Assembly: GCA_030668645.1 (NCBI GenBank)
Contig: DAOVFC010000043.1
Span: forward strand, 1-5,184
Length of the DNA: 5,184 bases
Direction of reading: 5' to 3'
DNA from: Candidatus Bathyarchaeota archaeon
GTDB lineage: Archaea > Thermoproteota > Bathyarchaeia > Bathyarchaeales > Bathycorpusculaceae
Shown: in pieces, positions 5,095 through 5,184 of the stretch
Layout of the letters: each line of letters opens with the position of its first letter
Position numbering within the stretch: the first letter of the stretch is position 1
Made by a program: the position numbers and the translations under genes
The notes under the pieces: generated by a model
Databases searched by the model: none
What the model saw: only the letters and a program-made list of their open reading frames with translations
Told to the model about the DNA's origin: nothing

Positions 5095-5184
5095 ATGACA
5101 GAGCGAAATCCTCTGGGAGCAGAAATGCAAGCGAGTAGCAAGGTTCTGCCAAGTCAAAGGGTAAAAGTTTCTCGGGGAGAAATC
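5095..5184 (+). CDS. Start of an unidentified protein (partial, runs off the end)
   Basis: An open frame begins at the ATG at 5095 and continues for 30 codons to the last base of the window. A second in-frame ATG at 5125 is preceded by GGGAG (5115-5119) at a spacing of 5, and it lies about 25 nt after the start site predicted from the TATA-like box, so it may be the true start. The visible residues (MTERNPLGAE, then MQASSKVLPSQRVKVSRGEI from the second ATG) show no motif I can name, signal peptide or membrane segment. I do not recognise the product. The frame, promoter and ribosome-binding signal together make it plausible. Confidence 0.4.
   Translation, partial: MTERNPLGAEMQASSKVLPSQRVKVSRGEI

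Noticed and set aside
1..5184. CRISPR array, insertion sequence, attachment site or defence system
   Set aside because: No spaced direct repeats, transposase motifs, terminal inverted repeats or known defence domains are visible on either strand.

Overview
The window is archaeal chromosome carrying mostly core information-processing genes. The evidence is the archaeal form of ribosomal protein uS15, the archaeal/eukaryotic-only ribosomal protein eS1, a KEOPS subunit (Pcc1), an archaeal-type DHH RecJ-like nuclease, TATA-like boxes upstream of genes, and frequent TTG starts. The lineage cannot be fixed from this piece. The protein flavour looks like a TACK-group archaeon, possibly Bathyarchaeia, which is an impression from memory and not a computed placement.

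Layout. Bases 1-42 look like the last codons of an upstream plus-strand gene, followed by T-runs that fit an archaeal terminator. A TATA-like box at about 174-182 then drives a tight plus-strand group: rps15 (222-662), a recJ-like DHH nuclease (675-2126) and pcc1 (2116-2373, TTG start inside the end of recJ). After a 100-bp gap comes serS (2474-3763), and 50 bp later rps3ae/eS1 (3814-4410, TTG start with a strong Shine-Dalgarno). Ribosome assembly, tRNA charging, t6A modification of tRNA and replication/repair are thus grouped together. A ribosomal-protein/RecJ/Pcc1 cluster of this kind is familiar from other archaea.

The right end differs. Only 3 bp beyond the eS1 stop, and facing it, lies the wreck of a minus-strand gene for the gamma subunit of a 2-oxoacid:ferredoxin oxidoreductase (about 5012 down to 4414). 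Its last 75 residues are open, but recognisable family motifs continue upstream in all three minus-strand frames with in-frame stops, so it is a pseudogene or, less likely, a badly sequenced gene. No partner alpha, beta or delta subunit is visible. Beyond it a TATA-like box (about 5069-5077) precedes the start of a plus-strand reading frame that runs off the end of the window and that I do not recognise.

I found no CRISPR array, insertion sequence, tRNA/rRNA gene, phage gene or defence system. The observations most worth a second look are the frame-broken oxidoreductase gene and the two TTG-initiated conserved genes. I see no evidence for a new biological system here.
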